A DNA stretch of 64,000 nt from Acanthosoma haemorrhoidale (GCA_930367205.1 OV884009.1:116263454-116327453), one strand, 5' to 3'. Positions 34,832-47,436 are shown, numbered from the stretch's first letter. Translations and numbers: made by a program. The notes: generated from the sequence alone by a model not told the origin.

Positions 34832-35724
34832 GTAGACGGAAACCAAACTGGTTTGTAGGAAAAAGGTTTTTGGATTCAACAATTTGAAGTAGACGTTTTA
34901 ATAGGAGTTTTTCAAATATTTTTGAAGGGATAGGGAATAGGCTAATTGGACGGTAAGATAAGGCGTCATTGGGTGGTTTACTGGGTTTGGCGAATAGAAC
35001 AATAATGGAATGTTTCCAGAGGAGAGGAAAACGCGTCGTTCGTGTAGTGAAATTGTTGATGTAGGTTAAAAAGATTATGGCTTTAGGAGGGAGTTGTTTG
35101 ATAATCTGAGGAGTAAGGTGAACATATCCAGAGGATTTTCGGTAAGGTTAGTTTTTCTGAAGGTATTTGATCTCTGAGGGGTTAATGGCTTTTGGTGTAA
35201 GTGAGAGAGGGATAGGTGAAGTGAGGAAATCTTCAACAGTTGTGCCATGAGTAGGGCTGCCATCCGTCCGGGTTTCCCCGGATTTGTCCTAGTTTTGAAG
35301 ACGTCCGGGGAGCGTCCGGGCGGGGTTTAAATTGTAGTCCGGGTGCAACCCGGACTATAATAAAAGTCCGGGTTTTCGATCAGATCCGTTCCCATAATTT
35401 ATGTAAATAAAAACTATGGATTAGGTATTTCACCGCACGCGCTGCCGACGCTATTTTACTACGCGAGCGGCGAGCGGGGGTGGGGCGCGCTTGACCGACG
35501 CATGGCGTGATCTGGCGAATGGCGAGCGCGAGCGATCTATTTAGCTGCGTAGCAAAATATTAGATGTGTAGACGTGTGTGGCGATTCTTAGTATATAGGA
35601 AATCACCCTATACGCTATTGCAGATATATTATAGACAAGGTAAATAACATGAACAAATGTAAATTATTATAAATCTTTTAGCAATAAAGAAAACACGTTA
35701 TTAACAACGCCATTCATCATGGAT

Positions 35725-36724
35725 GTGACTTACTGCCAGTGGACGCTGAGACTATTGTCTTGAAAATTTACAATCATTTTTCTATATACACAGTTCGAAC
35801 CGAATCCCTCAAAGAGTTCTGTGAAACAGCTGATGTCGAATACAGACAGCTTCTATATCCAAAACTAGATGGCTTAGTCTGTTTCCTGCAATAGAAAGAC
35901 TTCTGAAGCTCTTTACTCCACTGAAAGACTACTTCGAAAATATACAAAAACCACCTGTCGTGATCAAAGATTTTTTCCAAAATCCGCTGTCAGAGGCTTA
36001 TTTGCTTCTAGTCCACTCCATTATGCATATCTTGCATAGCAAAATAGAAAAATTAGAAAAAAGCGGCAATTCCGTCTTAGAAACTCGAAACATTCTTGGA
36101 TCTATAACAAAAAGCCTAGACGATAGAATCAAAGAAAGCTTCGTGCCCTTAAGTATTAGAAGCATTTTAAACAAACACGACGAGAACATAAAACAAGAGT
36201 TCAAAAACTGTACTCTGAGTTTCTATAATGAAATAAAAACGTACATTGAACATTGGAGTCAGCCTCTTCAACAATTTGATAAATTTGACTGGATGTTTTT
36301 GCCGAATATAAATGAAAAAACTCAATGGGCTGTTATCGAAGATACTATTGCATTTTTGAAAGACAAGAATATAGCAATTGACGACACGAAATTGATAGAT
36401 GAGTGGGTGAATTTAAAATATTTTTGCCAAAATCTCAGCGCAGAAGATAAGCTTTTAAATGCTAATCAACTATGGTTACAATTCTTTAGAACACCAAATG
36501 CCCATTTATATTCAGAATTACTAAAAATAGCTCAATATTTTTTTTGCATCCCTGCGCATAATGCGCATGTTGAAAGAATATTTTCTCTCATGACGCAACA
36601 GTGGACAAAAGAAAGGAATGCATTGAATCCTGAAACAGTCTCGTCATTACTCAAAATTAAATTCAACTTCAGAGGCTATAAGGATTGCACCGAATTCTCT
36701 AATTTTTTATTAACTAAAAAATAA
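35725..36724 (+). pseudogene. hAT transposase, C-terminal part (copy 1)
   Basis: From about 35864 one frame stays open for about 287 codons. It begins near KTRWLSLFPAIERLL, the RW motif of hAT transposases, and ends with the dimerisation motif VERIFSLMTQQWTKERNAL...LLKIKFN. Upstream, 35727-35855 continues the protein in another frame (FCETADVEYRQLL), one net base out of register. The BED zinc finger and the region of the first catalytic aspartates are absent, so it cannot be a working transposase. It might still bind DNA or dimerise. Confidence 0.85.
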
Positions 36725-37369
36725 GTTCTAAAAGCTATTGGTAAATCCGATAAATATAAGTAGACTAGCTCATGTCCGGGGACTTTGTTTCCATGGGAAT
36801 TCCTTAAAAACCTTTCTTATTACCTGCTTACGTTATAGAAAGAACCTCTGCGTCAAAGTCAAAATTATTCATTCAGACTCTATGTCTGTTCACAAAGAGG
36901 CAGTGAAGAACAGACAAGAAACTCGAGGTTTGCTCTTTTAAAAACTAATTGTGCAATTTTTCTTATTTACTTTAAACTGGTCTTTCCATATAGTTTTGTC
37001 ACATAATCGTAGCCAATCTACATTTATGTAGTGCTAGTTTGTTATTATTTCTAGTATTAAAGTCATGCAGGTGACTGTTTGTGATAAATTGATGTAGATT
37101 GTGACGAACGTAACATTATGTTAGTAAAATTATATTGATGGTACTGTCATAATGTTTCTCCTTAAAAAATTCTAGTTGTAAGGGTTTGGGTTGTGCTTTG
37201 CTTTGATGAATAAGTGAGTGAGTCCTGCAATTTAATATATGAAGAATTTCATTAAAATTCTAAGAAATATAGATATTTTCTATTCATTATTTATTTAAAT
37301 GTAAATAGACCGTAAATTGTCTGAAAGACTGTAACTGACACTAGTTTTTTTAAGAGAACTACCGTATTC

Positions 37370-38110
37370 GTTCAATTAAGTGTTACCAAAAAGTAAAAAT
37401 TCATAACTAATAATAAGCTATTTAAGTTTTAATCCTGTCTAGTCTATTTAAAATTTGAAGGCATTTCAATGTTATTGCTTTAAGAATTGCCAAATAATTA
37501 AAAACTATATGTAGTTTTCTTATTAATTCAAATTAGTTACACAGTTCTATGAATGTAAACAACAAATTGTGTTTTGTTTGTCTGAAAATAAACATGTAGG
37601 ATTGCTAAAAAAAAGTTACAATTTATGGTTTTTTAAGTTTTAGTTCTGATTCTGATTACAGTCTATTTTAAAATTTGAGGACATTTTGATGTACCTAATT
37701 AAAAATACTTTAAGAATTACCAAAACATTAAAAGCATCATTATTTGACATAAATAAACACAAATTAAAGACTGATTTAATTTAGTTCAATAGAGAACTAC
37801 AGTATTTGTTTCAGTGTTTATTTATTTGGGTACATTAAGTGTTACCAAAAAGTTCAAATTAATAATGTAGTAATTTAAGTTTAAAATTTGAAGACATTTT
37901 AATGTTATTACTTTAAAAGTTGCCAAATAATTAAGAAGTATAGTTTTATTTGATTTAAATATTGATTTAATTTAGTTACATAGATCTATGGATGAAAACG
38001 ACAAATTGTGTTTTCTTTCTTGAAATATAAAGCAAAATGTAAGGCTGTTAAAATTGTTCCTTAGTATAAGTTATTATAAATTTCTGAATTTGATTTAAGA
38101 TTTAAGTTGT
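37370..38110. repeat. Degenerate internal repeats in hAT copy 1, about three units
   Basis: GTGTTACCAAAAAGT (37379, 37839), TTTAAAATTTGARGRCATTT with TTTAAGAATTRCCAAA (37448, 37670, 37877) and ACAAATTGTGTTTT recur in the same order at roughly 200-bp steps. The same set occurs 20,522 bp downstream in copy 2. Confidence 0.5.
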
Positions 38111-38620
38111 TTTAAAACTAAATATTGTAAATTGTATGGAAAAATAAAAAGTTAAACAAGTTTTCATTTAATTTTATTAACTGAGTAACTAATATTGGGT
38201 TTGTTTATTTTTTATTTAATACCTAAGCTAAGAAGGTTAAAAAATAAAGCAAAATTAATAACTTGTCGTCACAAGAACAATTAAACACACTATTTCATGC
38301 AACAAAAGAGGCTTCAAATCAAAGTTTTCTTCTATCCAGTACGGAGTAAAATATATTTTAATCAAGATGTAAGTGAATGAAAAAAAGTTTTGAAATGTCC
38401 GGGGTGATAGCTCCAAAATCCGGGGAACTTACGCTTCCGGTCCGGGGAGCAGGTTTTAGAGATGGCAGCCCTAGCCATGAGTATGGTTTTGATGAGAAAG
38501 GTGAGCTGTGAAAGTAAAAAAGTAATAAGATGTAGAGCGTATTCTTCCGACCTATCCCCATGCGAAGCGAATGATGCGAATGGTATTTTAGGATTTTTTT
38601 AGTTAGATTCTACAGGGAGA

Positions 38621-39312
38621 TTCAAGAGCTGAGGATATGTGATCAAGGACGCGAAGGCCTTGTTGAGCAGTGAAATGTCGTTGACCGAAACCGCACTGGT
38701 GAGGAGGATTCAACAATTGGAAGTAGACGTTTTAATAAGAGTTTTTCAATTATTTGTGAGAGGATAGGGAGTACGCTAATTGGACAGTAAGATGAGGCGT
38801 CATTGGATGGTTTACCGGGTTTGGCGAATAGGACCATAATGAAATGTTTCCAAAGGAGAGGAAAGTGCTTTGTTCGGATAATGCAATTATAGATGTAGGT
38901 TAGGAAGATTATGGCTTTAGGAGGAAGTTGTTGGAGAATTTGAGGAGTAAGGAGATCATATCCGGTAAGGTATTTTTTTCAGATATTTGACCTCAGAGGG
39001 GTTAACTGCTTTTGGTGGAAGTGAGAGAGGGATGGGTGAAGTCAGGAAATCTTCAACAGTTATGCGATCACTATTAATTTGAGGAGTAATGTGAGGAGTG
39101 AAAATATGGCAAAAATGCAGTGCGAATTCTCACGACCTCTCGACATCCGAAGGTTCCATTTAGTTACGTTCCACAGAGAGTCATCCCGGGTAGACACACA
39201 GGAGAGGTGGGAATTAAAAGAATCGGCACGAAAGGATGCCAATGGGCGCCTTACCAATCTGCAGTACTGATTGTACGAGCGACGATCAGCAGGATGTCTG
39301 GTTCTTTGCAAA
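38621..39312 (-). pseudogene. Jockey fragment copy D: N-terminal half of RT
   Basis: Minus strand from the STAQQGLR region back through YRPISVLPILSQI, VLFAKP and LLTPQIL to the pre-RT linker (RHPADRRSYNQYCRL). It shares variants with copy A part 2, including GGCAAAAATG.AGTGCGAATTCT and ACCTCTCGACATCCGAAGGT. It lies next to copy C in the same orientation but repeats part of it, so it is a separate insertion or a duplication. Confidence 0.75.
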
Positions 39313-39599
39313 TTAAAACTATTTCCGAGGCAGGATTTATCTGTATAATAGCGATTTAGCAAGAATCACGCTTCAGCCGATACGTTTTTAATTAATGAAG
39401 TGAAGCCGATTTTCAACGATGTTCTCTTATGCGGAGAGAAATTGCTGGAAATGGGAAGAAAGTGAAAAAGGTGGAGGCTTAGACCATGTAAAGGAGATAA
39501 GATATTCAGTTTTAGGTGCGTACGTGAAAGTTATCAGGGTGCACCTCGAATGATGTAGCTACCACATCACGCGTATATGATTATTTATCATAAATATCT

Positions 39600-39715
39600 A
39601 TTACCCTTTTAGGGCCGCTTGTAATTTTCTTTAAATGATGAGGCACAATTACTTATTGCCCAATGAGGTAGATTGTAATTTTATTATAATAAAGTTGTTT
39701 TTTATTATATAAATG
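39600..39715 (+). repeat. Jockey 3' UTR fragment
   Basis: AATTACTTATTGCCCAATGAGGTAGATTGTAATTTTAT followed by AATAAAG, in shorter and diverged form like 12620-12670. Confidence 0.5.
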
Positions 39716-39971
39716 AGGAATCATAAAAAAAATCAAGTTTTAATTAGAAGATTGCATTTTTGTTGTCCCATTAATGTGCCTTGTCCACTAGACCAATGCA
39801 CTGGCCTTTACATTTACCATAAAAGTTTGTTTAAATGCAGTACAATGGTAGTTAGGAATTCTAGGGTGGAATGCCGGGATTGACCAGTTACCATTGCTCC
39901 ATTTACATTAAAATTATTTGACTTTGAATTGAAAAGAGTTACTTAATAGATTAACAATAATTAGCCATAGT

Positions 39972-40025
39972 ATGTGCTCCTGTGGGAGAGCGCCGGACCG
40001 ATATGAGGAGGTCCTGAGTTCCAAT
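39972..40025 (+). repeat. tRNA-derived SINE remnant
   Basis: Contains a D-arm (GCTC CTGTGGGA GAGC, stem of four pairs), then GCCGGACCGAT, and a B-box-like GGTCCTGAGTTCCAATA. The acceptor and anticodon stems do not pair, so it is not a working tRNA. Confidence 0.4.
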
Positions 40026-43000
40026 AATTATTACTTAACCAGTACATGCACACGAGTGCAGTTGTCCAAATAAAATTTTCCTTATTACTAACTTGTGGTA
40101 CAAGATCTTAACAAAAAAAAAATACACTATTGATGCAACAAAATTTTATTTGGTTATGAAAATTCAAAACAAACTAATCTTAGTTAATAAGAAAAAAAAT
40201 CATGGTCAGTTGTCCGCAGAGCTACTAGTTAATTGTCTTCACCAGTGAAAATCACAGACCGGTTTGGATACTACAATGCACTTAGATTAAGTAATAATTT
40301 AGCTTTTGGAGCTATTTAAACGAGAAGATACAATATAGAAAGCAATTTATCTTTTTAATAATTCTGTCATTAAATCGGATTGGAGGGATAGAGACCTAAT
40401 TGTGGGGCAATAAAGGCGGAGTGGGCTGAAGAATAAAGAGCAAATCCGATTTCACCAATCACCATTGAATAAATCCTTCAGTAGCGATTAAAGGTTCCTA
40501 TTGGTTTTCTTATCTCATTAAGGTTTAAACTAAACCCTTGCCCACGGCGTTAGTTAGCTATTTTAAACCAATTATTCGATACATCATTGCATATACGCTC
40601 CGGCCTTATTTGGTTAAAATAATCCATTTCCACCCACTAACTCTCTTAAAATTGTGTTAACCATTCTGGCGTTTTTTGGACATATAAAAACACGCAAATA
40701 AATAATATGTGTTAGACAAGTATTTGATACGTTTCGAACGTAAATGTATATGCAGGAAATATCTACAATTATTCATTAATCATAATATTCTGCAAAAGTA
40801 GTAATAATTGTATTTTTCAACCGAATATTTTGGGTTCATTGGGAAAAGCACCTATCGTGTTTCATATACTTCCAGATCTCTTCCTGATCTTCTCTTCACT
40901 GCCGTCCTTTCATGGTTAGTGAAGGTTTCTAATTCTTCAAGATCAATGCCTTCTATATTTATATCTCTTAGCACCTTCTGATTTATCACGTCTTGCCTTT
41001 GAATAGCTGGCGAATCCTGATTCTCATGCTTTTCCCAATATGAATTATATATATAAAGCTACTTATAGAATATACCAATATATATCTAGAGAGAGGTAGA
41101 AAAAAGCTTCTACAACTTCAATGGTCACAATAATCTTATATTATATCAAAGAGAAGGATACATATAAACTGTTCAAAGCGTCATGATTCAGTTAAGATGA
41201 AAATAAACCTATAGATTATATAAAACATATCGTTCTAAGGAAACTAGTTCAATGTAAGCCATGGGTGGGATCGTAGGATTTATTTTATTTTTATTTTTTT
41301 GGTGTGCTAAACTTCTTTTTTATTCGGCCATTAAACATTTTCTAGATGAGCAGGCCCCCCTACTCTATGTGGTTTTACACTGGCTGGTACCTCCCAACTT
41401 ACCCAAAATATCACACCATTTTAAGGCATATATATACATAGCAAATTATCCTAACGTGCTCATCTCATTGAGACTATCCTCACCCACCAGTAGAGCAAGA
41501 AAAGTGTGTTACATTTTGTTTTACACTGATGCGAGTCCATTAATATAATCATTCACTCTTGCTAGACCAAGTGTACTCAGCAAATTTTACTAATCACTCA
41601 TATTATAAGCCGGGAAAAAATCAATTTCTTTAAGAAGGGTTCTCAGTTTAAATAAAGATTTTTAATATTACAAAAAAAATCGCGTTTACAATAGTATATA
41701 CATGTGAGAATATTTCCTAGAAATCCAAACAAGGAAACAAAAATATACAGGACGAAAGCTGATATAAGAACTGGAAAAAAAATTGAAAAAATATATTAAG
41801 CAATATATAGTATTCGATTGTGGAAATGACACGCATAGGTTTATATCTCGAGCATACTTAGGGGGATATATAGGGACAATTGCATAAACCTTCCCTTATG
41901 GGAATTAAACTCATTTATCGGGGACAGGCGGTAACTAGAGCAGGGAATTCCTTGGCGCTATAAATTCTGTTCCCCTTTCCTGGGGCAATCGTCTCATCTC
42001 CTTGGGAACGCCGCCTCCTCTTTGTTCCATTATAGAGTTTGGTCCTGTTTCTCATCGAAGTCTCTGGCACGCTCACCTCCCACTTCAGTTTCCTCTTGGT
42101 AAAATACTAAAAGGCTCCTTCTTCTCACAAATTGAATCTCTATTATACTTTTATGTTAATGATTCACTCCATTGGGCTCGGTTAATTAATTTATGTTTCA
42201 GAAATTCGCGGTGTGGTAGATGTTTCTACCCAATCCCAGTGAGGAGGGAACTTGTGACTCTGTCCTGGCAAGCGATTGATTTCTCAACCTCCATTATTAA
42301 AGGAGAATCATGTCACTGATCTGATTATAACCAAACCTTCCAAATTTTACTATCTGTGAAACTATCTATATTAACTAAAGTTAATTACATATTGACTCAA
42401 AAGAAACAGTAAAGAATGGATTAATTCCTATTGCCTAATAGTGTACTACATACAGTAATCCTGAACGGGTTTAATTGCGGAAACGCAAGAAAATGTTTAC
42501 CCTAACTACACAAGTCCTAACCTATGCTGTTATTGTTGTACCTCTGATAGGAAAGACTATATTTGAATGTTTGATTTGAGTCTTGAAAGGTAGGGTTAGC
42601 TATAGAAGAAGGGGAAACCAAAATGAAGATCTTAATAAATGTATTGCATTGGCAAAACTGTTTTATTCAAAAATGTGACGTTACTCAAGCTTTCAGTGTG
42701 GAGTCCAAACCTCAATTAAGATCTCGTTGAAAAGGTTCAGTTTTGTGGGGGTATAGCAGGAGACCTTACTTTCACATTTCACAGTCAATAAAAACTAGTA
42801 ATCCAAGACACAAAGTTTAGGATCAGTTGTCATGGGATCCGGATAAAAATTTGGGCTATCAGTACGAGATCTGTCGGGATAGATTTGAAAGATAACAATG
42901 GAATGTACATGGGAAATGTGATGACTGGAAGAGAATTATAGCTCTCCTACTCGAGACTTCTTTAAAAAAAATATATATTTGGTATAAATCACAAATGTAC

Positions 43001-43571
43001 AACTACATATGGTTGTGAACTAAGAGCTTACAAAACCCCTTGGACGGCTGTATATATACATACAAATAAATGGTACCAGTAAAGAATAATGGTGTGGGAA
43101 ACAAATAATTCAGAAGGGGATCTGGGAAAGGAAGTGATTGTTTGAATAAGTTATTGAAAGCTACAATAGAGAACTTATCAGTGATTTCCATGAAAGCACA
43201 AGATAGATACAGTTATACTCAAGCAATTGTATTGTTTACAGTGTGGTTAGTATTAATACTAAACTGACGATGACCAAACTTCTAAAAATTTACCTCTTAA
43301 ACTTAAAAAACTCTTAATAGACTTTAAGAGTCGTATCCCTGGTAAGTGACTGATAAAAAACAATTGCGTGGAACGAACAATGATTTTATGACAACCTCTC
43401 CAGGAAATTGTAAAATGTACATTGACTAAATTATCGTATTCTTGGAAGGAGTAAAGAAAGGGTCCTAAGAAAAGACTTTTCCAGATACCACGCTTTCTAA
43501 GGGCAGAGTGAAGGGGCGATGGAGAGATAGTGTAACAGGACCTCAGGCAGCTCAAGATCACAGAGGAACAC

Positions 43572-43608
43572 GTTAGGTCGGGTGCTCTGCCAACTGAGCC
43601 AACCTACA
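43572..43608 (-). repeat. tRNA-derived fragment (A box / D-arm)
   Basis: The minus strand reads GGTTGGCTCAGTTGGCAGAG, continuing CACCCGACC: a canonical D-arm (GCTC/GAGC) and A box. No T-arm follows at tRNA distance, so it is a SINE head or pseudo-tRNA. Confidence 0.4.
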
Positions 43609-45344
43609 CTAGTTAGGGACCCTGCAGATATGTGGTCGGCCGAGAGCACTTGTTATCTCTAGGAATATATTTTCATATAAAGCTGTAACGCAAGAAAAAT
43701 AGCTGTTGGTAAATTTAAATTTTGGCTTCCCAGGTACATCCACTGTAAGGCACTACCCAACCTGCTGTAATATTTACAGACATCGGGAGTATGCAGACAA
43801 ACTGTTTATATTGACAGGGTTCTCTTCCTAGGTCTCAATCCTGCCAAAAAAAAAATCGTGCATTTTATGAATTCAAAATTGGTTTTATATCTAACATTTT
43901 AGACGTTTACAATTTACTTTTATTTGTTAAAAAAGTAGTTTTCAGTGGCCAAGAAAGCTGCAAAAAAAAATACACCGGCTTGGAAATGCGTCTTTTAAAT
44001 TTTTAGCATTTAAAAAATATTTTTTTGAATATCTTAACTTTTTTTGTTTTGGTGGTTTTAAAATCAGCAGTACTCACAATATAAAAGTAGACGGGCCCGG
44101 TTTTTCCCGTAATTTCCGTTTTTGAATGAATCCTAGCAAAGAATTAGTCAGACATTTGGAGTTGTGGAGTAAACCTTTCAAATTTGAGGTTGGTTGAATC
44201 ATTTTTATGACCGCTATCGTATAAAATAGTTATCAAAAGATAGACATAACGTTAATAGCTGGTAATGAAGGAGGAGTGGTAAGTTGGAGTATCAGCTATC
44301 CCCACGAACACTAAGTTTTAGACTTGAAAGTGCTTTCTTGGATTTATCGATATCAGGACCTCTTAGTAGATTAATAAAGCCATCAGGGGCAAAGTTGCCT
44401 AAGATTTATCGACGTGGAATAAAGTTGGCGGAGGATCCACGATGAAACCTACAATGAAGAAACGAAGCTCATCATCTATCTGTCTGATTGTGCGGTAACT
44501 TCAGACATCGGATAAGCTTCGCCAACAATTTAGCAATATTTACAGATGTGTTTTAGCAAGGTGCGCACGATCCCTTAGAAACCGGCCCATGAAAAGTTCT
44601 TTTGTGATGGGCCATTAAACGGAGTAACTTGTAGTTAGTTACATTAGCCCTTGCGCATGAAAACATTGTAGCCTTTAAAATAACTTTCTTCTTAAATATG
44701 ACTGTCTTGGTTATATAGTTTATATCATTGTTTAAATTCAATTATCTTCTATTCCGTTATTTATACCAAATGATTTTGTGTTTCGTGTTTTCTTAAGTTA
44801 AAAACATTAAAAAAATAGCTGATCCTAGGATTTTTTTTCTAATTCTAAAAATTAGCCATGAAAAAATTTTGTTGGTATATTTTCCAACTAGGATTACCGA
44901 GATCACATGCTGGATAAAATGCAATGACGCGATGTGAGAACCGAAAATGGGCGTATGGTATCGAAAATTGAGGTAGAAGGTATTTTTATTCTATAATCTT
45001 GTAGATATTAGTAGTAGTAAGGATAATATGAGATTTTTGCCCCCCCCCCCTCCGTTTATTTTGCTAGCCAAAAAACCACGAAAATTTCTTCCTTAGCGAT
45101 AAATAATATCTTATTAATTTGAGAGAAAACAAAATTGTCTATAATTTTTGTCTGAAACATTTTACCTGAATCTAACATCAGGTGAGATACACCATTTTCT
45201 ATATTTGCCATAATTTCACCTAACTCCAATTACAACCTTCCACGTCGCTTATTTCACTTATTTATTGCGTTTCTAGTCGATGGTAATAATTAGTGTAGCT
45301 TCTCAGCTACGTTAAGACAATAGTCGCAGATACTTATTGACGAC

Positions 45345-46116
45345 TGTCGGGTTGCCACTAGGGGAGTGCCTAATCACTCTAGCCCTGGTGACAAGTGCGG
45401 TTTGTTGTAGTTTATAACATGGACCATGTTCTATGTCGGCGTTAATATCTGACTCCATTTTATGATAGGGATATGTCCCGACAATACACTGTGTTCAAGA
45501 GAAGAGGTACGAAGGTTTCATGAAGAATAAGACAAGTTTTCAGAAATCGGGTGGGGGCCCAGCAGCGTAACAGGTACAAGGCGCCAGAGGGTCTGCAAGG
45601 CGGCTGAGAAATAGGGTGACGGGCTCAGAGGCGCTGAAGAGAGAGTAGGCAGACGAGGAGTCTAAGTGACTGCCTTCCAGGGCCAAGCGGCCCTGGCGTA
45701 AAGCGACCGAGTAAAGCGGCTGAGGAGATGAGGAGACTGAGAAAGAGTAGTCATACGCACTGGTTTAAATATAGTTCCTGCTTGGGGGGGGGGCTAGGTC
45801 GACGCGAGGAAATGCGCGCACCTGCCACGAGGTACGTCACCCCTCGTCCCCTAAAGGACTGTTTTATGGCATACTAGGGACTCACCCATTTAGGTTATTG
45901 ACCGCCGAGAGGCAACGATTGGTCTAACAGGGTCTGTTGTATTACGGCCAGGTGGCTTTTAGGGGTGTACCTGCTCTTACCTGACTTGTTTTACGACTGC
46001 CGGTCCACGTTTATTGCGAGAAAAAGCTTTTACCATGTTTTACATCTAATTACAATACATTATATATGCACCAGAGTATAGGGTGATTTAACACTTATGT
46101 AGTTAGGGTCGCTACA
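45345..46116 (+). mobile_element. Solo LTR, subfamily L1 (772 bp)
   Basis: Starts TGTCGGGTTGCCAC and ends GGGTCGCTACA. Flanks are ACGAC (45340-45344) and GCGAC (46117-46121), a 5-bp duplication with one mismatch. It resembles 24733-25687 through AACATGGACCATGTTC and GAATAAGAC.AGTTTTCAGA, and resembles 16447-17293 at both ends. It contains a G10 run (45784-45793). Confidence 0.85.
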
Positions 46117-47249
46117 GCGACCAATGTTTATGACATTTCAATAAACGGCAAATTATAAAAGCAGACAGCCTGTATCATATCCCGCCTATTCTCCTCTATA
46201 TAAACCCTCCTCTAGAATAAGGTGAGCTCTACCACCTAGTCCCTTATTTTGAGTATGTAATTTTTAACTTTAAAAAGATAATTGTTTTGTAATTTATACC
46301 CTCCTTACAATGCATATGTTATGCAGAAAAAGGAGCCACCCATAACCAATTTATAATATTGTTTAAAATTTGTTTTAAAAATGTTGAAAAGATGGGGTTG
46401 AGAAAAAAAAAAAAAAAAAAGCCCTTCCAACTTAGACGTAAGACTGTCACGTTACTCTGTTTGTCATTCATAATAAACTTTATAAAAAATCCTTTGTCAA
46501 GGTACATTCTTTAACTGACACCAATTTCGTCATGGACATCTCGTGTCCTCGACACGTTTCCACAGCAGGAGTCGGTAAACATCAAAAGACTTTTCCTACC
46601 TTTAGTGTCTGCCATTAACCCTCTCTTAAACCTCCCTTCCTCTGTTCTTACCAGTTCTAGCTCCACCACTTCTAAGGACGTCATAACTAAAGACGGTAAT
46701 GCAATAATTATTTAAAATATAATATAAATTTTAACCAATGAATTTTGGGTATGAAATATAATTTAATAATTTCAGACTGATTGAACTATTCTTTCAACAA
46801 CCCTGATAGAACTAAAAATTAGAACCACTCCCTTTGGGGGTAACTAATATTTGTTTGGCATAGCAATATAATAAACGTAGAGGGGAAATGAAATTCTTTG
46901 TACAATATAAATATTTGCACAGGAATTAGCATTATTAATTGATAATATAATATTCGTCATTGTGGAATTGAATAAATCTCAAACTGTCTGAAAAATATCA
47001 AAACATAACAAAAATCTTGTTTCTGACTGAATAAAGAAACAGTATCGTATCACGAAATGAAGTCAGGTTTTCCTAATAAAAAACGACCTTTCATTCATAA
47101 TTTCTATTATGGAGTATGCGATCGCTGAAAAATTCCTGAAAACGAATTCAATTCACTCACACAGAAATATTTTAATAGTCTCGTATAGCTAAATGATAAA
47201 CTAGAAGCAAATCGTATAGCTGATTTTTTGGATAGACTATTCTGGATAG
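46117..47249. other. AT-rich DNA, nothing recognised
   Basis: No gene or element supported. A run of about 18 A lies near 46403-46420. Confidence 0.5.
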
Positions 47250-47436
47250 AGGGAAATAACTGAACTCAAAGAGTAAGGGTGATTGGTCCCACCAATGGGG
47301 CCGAGGAAAATAACTGAACTCAAAGGGTAAGGGTGCTAGGTCCTACCAATGGGGCCGAGGGAAATAACTGAACTCAAAGGGTAAGAGTGCTTGGTCCCAC
47401 CAATGGGGCTGAGAAAAATAACTGAACTCAAAGGGT
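47250..47436. repeat. Minisatellite, 54-bp unit, about 3.5 copies
   Basis: Units start at 47250, 47304, 47358 and (partial) 47412. Each reads ARGRAAATAACTGAACTCAA, then a GTAAGGGTG stretch and TTGGTCCCACCAATGGGGC. The inner ATTGGT-CCC-ACCAAT can form a 6-bp stem. Confidence 0.9.

Larger units (their letters stand above)
35252..38473 (+). mobile_element. hAT DNA transposon, copy 1 (3222 bp)
   Basis: Terminal inverted repeats TAGGGCTGCCATC (35252-35264 and 38461-38473) and a perfect 8-bp TSD GCCATGAG (35244-35251 and 38474-38481), both hAT hallmarks. Five direct TCCGGG and one inverted CCCGGA motif lie in the first 120 bp and three TCCGGGG in the last 80 bp. The 5' part has a CpG-rich stretch (35435-35560) unlike the surrounding DNA. 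It carries a C-terminal transposase fragment and about 1.7 kb of AT-rich 3' DNA. It has the same length as, and looks identical to, 55774-58995. Confidence 0.93.
32800..38620 (-). mobile_element. Jockey LINE copy C with three nested insertions
   Basis: The 3' end is near 32800 (minus-strand AATAAAG). The 3' UTR is 32805-33300 and the RT is 33300-35251 and 38482-38620. Recognisable minus-strand pieces include FFQVRCGLEYSNYYPI, VPQGS and the VLFAKPGKP region. It is interrupted by LTRs at 32950-33279 and 34485-34831 and by the hAT at 35252-38473. The 5' side stops near 38620 and abuts copy D. Many stops and frameshifts; inactive. Confidence 0.8.
39716..45344. other. AT-rich DNA, little recognised
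   Basis: No gene supported. Two tRNA-like fragments are listed separately. Open frames at 41261-41548, 42002-42319 and 43259-43561 have no recognisable domain. Confidence 0.45.

Noticed and set aside
35774..35980. Minus-strand 68-aa frame in the hAT element
   Set aside because: It is the antisense shadow of the transposase coding region.
43572..43608. Functional tRNA gene
   Set aside because: Only the D-arm is recognisable; acceptor, anticodon and T stems do not form.
46403..46420. A-run as a possible retrotransposon tail
   Set aside because: No LINE or SINE sequence and no target duplication beside it.
47250..47436. CRISPR-like array
   Set aside because: Units are contiguous tandem repeats with no unique spacers, in a eukaryotic window.
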